A stretch of DNA of 64,000 nt, from NCBI GenBank assembly GCA_012064415.1, contig SSNU01000202.1, forward strand, positions 134,211 to 198,210. The letters run 5' to 3'. A program made the translations under genes and the position numbers. Position 1 is the first letter of the stretch, and each line of letters begins with the position of its first letter. Positions 60,202-64,000 of the stretch are shown in pieces. Origin of the DNA: Gyrodactylus bullatarudis. Taxonomy: Eukaryota > Platyhelminthes > Monogenea > Gyrodactylidea > Gyrodactylidae. The notes below the pieces were generated by a model that saw only the letters and a list, made by a program, of their open reading frames with translations, did not search any database and was not told the origin of the DNA.

Positions 60202-61446
60202 TTAAAAACCACATTCAAGCTTCCTTGGTTTCATAAATTCTTCGACCATTTCATCAGTGACGAGTTTTCTATTCTCTTGGTGCTTTGTAACAATATCAGT
60301 AAGCTTTTCAATGAGAATCTTTTTCAATTCTCCTGTCAGCATTTCCCCACTTGAGTACAGTTTTTGAATTTCCTCCAATCTCTTGTCATCTTCAAGGAAA
60401 AATCTAAGATATTGATAGGAAACGTCAACTGAACAGTCGCCACCCTTTTCTCTGTGCTCTTCAATTGTTGTTTTGCCACCAGAAAAGGCATATTTATTGA
60501 TTTTGTTCTTAATTTGTTTTGGAGTATCGGTGAGAAATATAGCCGTATTGTTGTCACTAGCACTCATTTTGGTTGAATGGCCTTGAAGGCCGGGGAAGAA
60601 TGTTGAAAAGACAAGAGACGGCTTTTCGAAACCCAATTTAGGAGCAACATCACGAGTCATTCTAAAATAAGGATCCTGGTCAATGGCACATGGAATAAAG
60701 CAGTGAATTTTATTTTTATCCGAGCAATGGCCAAAAATATCTGGAAATGAAGTCGGAAAACATGGAGCAGCTTGAATGGCTGGGAATGAGACTTTTCCTA
60801 TGCAGACACTTTCAGAAAATCCAAAAATTGCTTTAGCCTGATTATAAGAAACGGACCTTCCAATTTGACAGACATTGTGGTAGAATTCAGGACGTTGGCT
60901 AATTTTTTAAATAAAATTATAACTTAACAAGACGTACCCCATATAAGTCAGATTGTTGAAAATAAACGTTTTCTTGATGTCGAAGCCGAGAGCAATGATA
61001 TCTTTAGCATTTTCCTTCGCCAAGTTAATGGCCTCTTCAATTTTTAATCCCTTCCACAAAAATTTCTCATCATCTGTAAGTTGAATGACTAGAGGAACAT
61101 TGAAAACATCTTGGAACCACTTTGTAATTATAAATGGAATCAAATGTCCAACATGTAACGATTGAGACGAAGGTCCTCTTCCGGTGTAGAGATAAAACCT
61201 CTCCTTTTTCTCAACAGCATCAAGTAGTAAATGAAAATCTCTATGAGCAAAGAATATTTTTCTAGTAAAAAAATGATGGATTTTTGATTTTGTTAAATTT
61301 TCAAATCTAGTGAGAATGGTATCGTCTATCGAACTACAACCAAATTTTTTAATAAGTTTTTCATAATCTACACCTTTATCGCCTGCTTTAACCTCCCATG
61401 GGGTTACAATATCATCACCTTCCAACTTTTTATCTGCTTCGGTCAT
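60202..61446 (-). CDS. WARS1: Cytoplasmic tryptophanyl-tRNA synthetase
   Basis: Joins 60938-61446 and 60202-60898 across a 39-nt GT-AG intron to give 401 aa. The enzyme charges tRNA(Trp) with tryptophan. Class I signatures are present: HVGH at residues 98-101 (within [13 protein letters not shown]) and KMSAS at about 280-284, with the [10 protein letters not shown] segment of the catalytic fold after HVGH. The C-terminus carries the anticodon-binding helices ([13 protein letters not shown] ... EEFMKPRKL). The vertebrate N-terminal WHEP domain is absent. The start is divergent from the URI gene with only 74 bp between ATGs, so the two probably share a bidirectional promoter. Confidence 0.96.
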
Positions 61447-61520
61447 TTATTTTCAAATTATCATTCGCCTATAAAAATAGGTTAATTCAGTGATAATTTT
61501 TGTTATAATGTGTTTCATAT
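61447..61520. promoter_or_regulatory. 74-bp bidirectional promoter region, WARS / URI
   Basis: The whole interval between the two start codons is 74 bp of AT-rich sequence, too short for two separate promoters. Any core elements or 5' UTRs overlap. No TATA box is obvious. Confidence 0.55.
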
Positions 61521-62535
61521 ATGAAAAATTACATCAAGTTTGAAGGTAAATTAATAAAAGTTCACTTTTCATCCTGTAATTATAGATGATAACAAAAATT
61601 TCAATAAGACGTACTTGAATCGTCTTAGAGAGGAACAGATTCGAGCTATTGAAAAAACTGATTCAAGTATCATCATTTTGGCAGAATTCAAGAGGGATTA
61701 TGACGAATCTCTCAAAAAAATTGACGAATTAATCAACGGTGATTTCAAGAAAAAACTAATACCATTGGGGAAAAAGGCCTTTGTCGATGGGGTTATAAGA
61801 AATAGTAATGAATTCTTGGTATATCTCGGAAGTAATCAAAGCTATTTTGTCCATACAAATAGAGTTACTGCTAGAAAGATAATTGAAAAGAGATCTAAGT
61901 TAATAGGTAAAGAAATCGAGCTTTTGGAAAAACAGAAAAATCTTTTAATTCCCCGTAAAAAGTTTACAGATGACTTGTTATCCAAAACTGTTCTAGACAA
62001 GGATAAGCTAGACCAGGAAATGCCTTCTGATTCTCCAGAAGTTGAAATTTGTGAAGAAATTTCGCTAGAGGAAAATAAAAAGTGGGAAATTGAACATCGT
62101 GAGAGAGTTGTTCAGGAGAGAAAACTCCAGCCCACTTTGGAGCAAGAGGATTTTTCCAACCTGGTCTCTTCATCATCATCCTCTGAAGGAGAAGTGGATG
62201 AAAAAAATCTTTCAGATGATCATTTCAACCAGCCTGTCTACATCTACTTTGATCACACCAAGAATACTAGTCCCAAGTTGAAAATAACCGAAAACTTTAT
62301 TTCTATGAATCCTGCCCAATCTATAAATTACTTCAACAAGCACAAAACTCTTCAAATCCCAGGGGAAAGTTATCCCATGAGTAACTATCAACATAATTCC
62401 ACATCAACTGATCAGTTGGCCTGTCCAATAGGCGACGTAGTTGAGAGAGCTTCCAACATTCCACTAGACTTGGATCAGCCGCAGGTCAAACCCAGATCTA
62501 AATTTAAACGAGATCGTGAAAAAAGATTGATATAG
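61521..62535 (+). CDS. URI1: URI, unconventional prefoldin RPB5 interactor
   Basis: Exon 1 is 61521-61545 (ATGAAAAATTACATCAAG...), the intron 61546-61585 (40 nt, GTAAAT...TATAG), exon 2 61586-62535; 324 aa. I chose this start because the long frame has no ATG of its own and the short exon splices in phase. The N-terminal half is an alpha-type prefoldin: LNRLREEQIRAIEKTD coiled coil, then PLGKKAFVDGVIRNSNEFLV and YFVHTNRVTARKIIEKR, then a second coiled coil. This matches URI's REEQ...PFGPFAFMPGKLVHTNEV order. An acidic Ser-rich stretch (SSSSSSEGEVDE) and a basic tail follow, as in the family. URI scaffolds the R2TP/prefoldin-like complex in RNA polymerase II assembly. Confidence 0.85.
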
Positions 62536-62811
62536 TATTTTGTACAAAAAATATATATTTATTTTTGAATAAAAAATATCTACTTTACACGTTGTATTAT
62601 TATTAGTATTAATGCATGGGTAATAATTATTATTGTTTTTTATTATTATTTCAAGTAAGAATTTAAAAATTTTCATTTTTTATAAAAAAATAATAGTAAT
62701 CAGAAAAATGGTACAAAATGCATAAAACTGGTAGAGAAAGGGGATCAGTTATCTGAATGCTTCATGGGATGAATTAGCTAAAATTGGATCAGGGTGACAG
62801 TGTTGTTGCTG
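62536..62811. terminator. Convergent 3' regions of URI and the TIS11-like gene
   Basis: The two stop codons face each other across about 276 bp. AATAAA-type signals occur on the plus strand just after 62560 (GAATAAAAAATATC). The rest is simple AT-rich sequence with TTATTATTATT runs. Confidence 0.5.
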
Positions 62812-63660
62812 TTAAAATAGTTGCTTCGTACTCAATATTGGACGACAATTTTCCACGTTTCTCGTATGAAGGAAGTAACAGTTTTCCTCATACTGACAAA
62901 AACCCATTGAAAAGAAATTACGACAGGGTCTAGTTCGAAATTTGGGATGCTTATCCGGCTGAGATAACTCGTCTGGGCCATGTGCAAAATGACAATCGGC
63001 ACCAACTGGACAGGATCCGTTCTTCTGGTAATGTACACAAAGTTGTGTCTTGTATCTTGTATTATAATGGGCATCTTGTTTCCTCGGCAACGTATTCCTT
63101 ATATGAACTTGCATCGGCCTATGCATGGAACTATTCAAGGATTCTGGCGATTTGACAAGTTTAGGACTGCCCATCTTACTCCCAAGGGAATCAAAGTTTG
63201 TCGGGGAACAACTAAGGTTTGTATTATTCGTGCTACTCGAAGTCTGCGGCAGTCGGGGACTGGAAAAGGTGACATGGGAAAAATTCTTGAGTATCTCCTC
63301 TAGGTCATCGACTGTTTCGTTTGGATTTATTTTCAGACAGCCGGTGGAGGAATTCGTAGGGGAATGTTTGCTAAAGTCAAGGCTACTATTCAATATATTA
63401 TTCTTGGTAATTATCCGATTTTTATTCGACCTAGATGTTGTCAACAATTGTTGCTGATGAAAAGAATCCAAGTTGGTATTCCATGAGGTTAATATCCCTG
63501 GTCCTGGATCATTTGGTGGTGTCGTCATCAACATCATCATGGTATCATTACTGGTGTTATTATTATTCGTTGGGGAAGAGGATAAAAGATAATCCTTTAA
63601 ATTGCCCAATTGTCCGTGAAAGGGATTATGATTATGAGAGAGCGGCTTGTCCTGTAGCAT
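62812..63660 (-). CDS. ZFP36L (TIS11): TIS11/ZFP36-type tandem CCCH zinc-finger protein
   Basis: Start ATG 63658-63660, stop near 62812, 282 aa in one exon. Two CX8CX5CX3H fingers lie at about residues 208-227 and 246-265, each with the family lead-in (RYKTQLC, FRTRPC), separated by the canonical 18 residues. Members bind AU-rich elements (UUAUUUA) in 3' UTRs and recruit CCR4-NOT to trigger mRNA decay. The first 200 residues are low-complexity Asn/Ser/Thr-rich, with SPESLNSS-like sites ahead of the fingers. Oddly, the protein ends only 17 residues after finger 2 and lacks the usual NOT1-binding C-terminal motif. A spliced 3' or 5' exon could have been missed. Overlapping plus-strand frames are shadows. 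Confidence 0.92.
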   Translation of the reverse strand: MLQDKPLSHNHNPFHGQLGNLKDYLLSSSPTNNNNTSNDTMMMLMTTPPNDPGPGILTSWNTNLDSFHQQQLLTTSRSNKNRIITKNNILNSSLDFSKHSPTNSSTGCLKINPNETVDDLEEILKNFSHVTFSSPRLPQTSSSTNNTNLSCSPTNFDSLGSKMGSPKLVKSPESLNSSMHRPMQVHIRNTLPRKQDAHYNTRYKTQLCVHYQKNGSCPVGADCHFAHGPDELSQPDKHPKFRTRPCRNFFSMGFCQYEENCYFLHTRNVENCRPILSTKQLF

Positions 63661-64000
63661 AGATTAACTGGGAAATAAATGAAGTGAGTTGAAGTGGTGA
63701 CATCATTGACCTATGACATTGATGAAATGTGATTCATTGATTGGTCAATTCTAATTGGTGGAAAGTATTTTTTCTTCCAAGTCAAGCCCCACTGGATATA
63801 TGTTCTACTTACTTACATACAGACAGGAAAGAAAGTGACATGCATAGAATACACCCATACAAATAATATACATCTCTCTCTCTCTCTACACCCTATATTA
63901 TTATTATCGTCATTACTATTGTCTCTATCACTTACTACTCTTACTACTATATTCATTCATTGATCTACCCGCCCCCTTTTCTCTTCTTTTTCACAAAATG
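63661..64000. promoter_or_regulatory. 5' flank of the TIS11-like gene with a CT microsatellite
   Basis: Contains ATCTCTCTCTCTCTCTACACC near 63871-63892 (a GAGA run on the coding strand), TTATTATTATCGTC and CTTACTACTCTTACTACTAT short repeats, and a duplicated CATTGA around 63703-63740. GAGA runs are common in arthropod promoters. A regulatory role is inference. Confidence 0.35.

Noticed and set aside
62832..63662. Overlapping plus- and minus-strand open frames of 75-110 codons
   Set aside because: All are shadows of the CCCH zinc-finger coding exon, which explains the long stop-free stretch.
1..64000. CRISPR arrays, bacterial operons or phage-type defence genes
   Set aside because: Interspersed introns, GT-AG splice sites and metazoan families show this is animal nuclear DNA. 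No regularly spaced direct repeats with unique spacers were seen.

Overview
The window looks like a piece of an invertebrate animal genome. It is very AT-rich (roughly 70% A+T by eye) and carries genes split by GT-AG introns, some only 39-59 nt long. Metazoan families are recognisable (TRPA channel, ZFP36/TIS11, URI, tryptophanyl-tRNA synthetase), along with Penelope-like, gypsy, pogo/Tigger, MULE and non-LTR elements. I favour an arthropod, perhaps a mite, but nothing here fixes the taxon.

Layout. 1-11373: no clear host exon. It holds foldback repeats, a MULE transposase remnant, a Penelope tail and an unclassified coding-like repeat, and is probably first-intron or intergenic sequence. 11374-12152 (minus): a long 5' coding exon ending at a splice donor, tentatively the N-terminus of a PDE1-type phosphodiesterase. 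16088-21110: a gypsy LTR element with near-identical 250-bp LTRs and a 5-bp target duplication, itself interrupted by a pogo/Tigger-like transposon at 18133-20038. 21176-23294: a DNA element with identical 172-bp terminal inverted repeats around a cysteine-rich gene and an N gap. 23896-39060 (minus): a 17-exon gene for a predicted 858-aa secreted-domain/single-pass membrane protein, with an intact Penelope-like element in its penultimate intron. 39428-59366 (minus): a TRPA1-like channel of about 1,222 aa in about 20 exons, with introns packed with foldback elements, a non-LTR fragment, a Tigger-like MITE and a tRNA-headed repeat carrying a hammerhead ribozyme. 59864-63660: a compact gene cluster containing a 90-aa secreted protein, WARS (minus), URI (plus, divergent from WARS by 74 bp) and a TIS11/ZFP36 zinc-finger protein (minus).

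The two large minus-strand genes lie head to tail with under 400 bp between them, and their exons join in phase throughout except at one ambiguous TRPA junction. The most unusual object is the repeat at 45125-45460. It combines a tRNA-like pol III head with an apparently intact type I hammerhead ribozyme (45285-45337), and has decayed relatives at 47031-47420. The intron holding it is a nest of palindromes. No signal suggests a prokaryotic, CRISPR or defence-type system.
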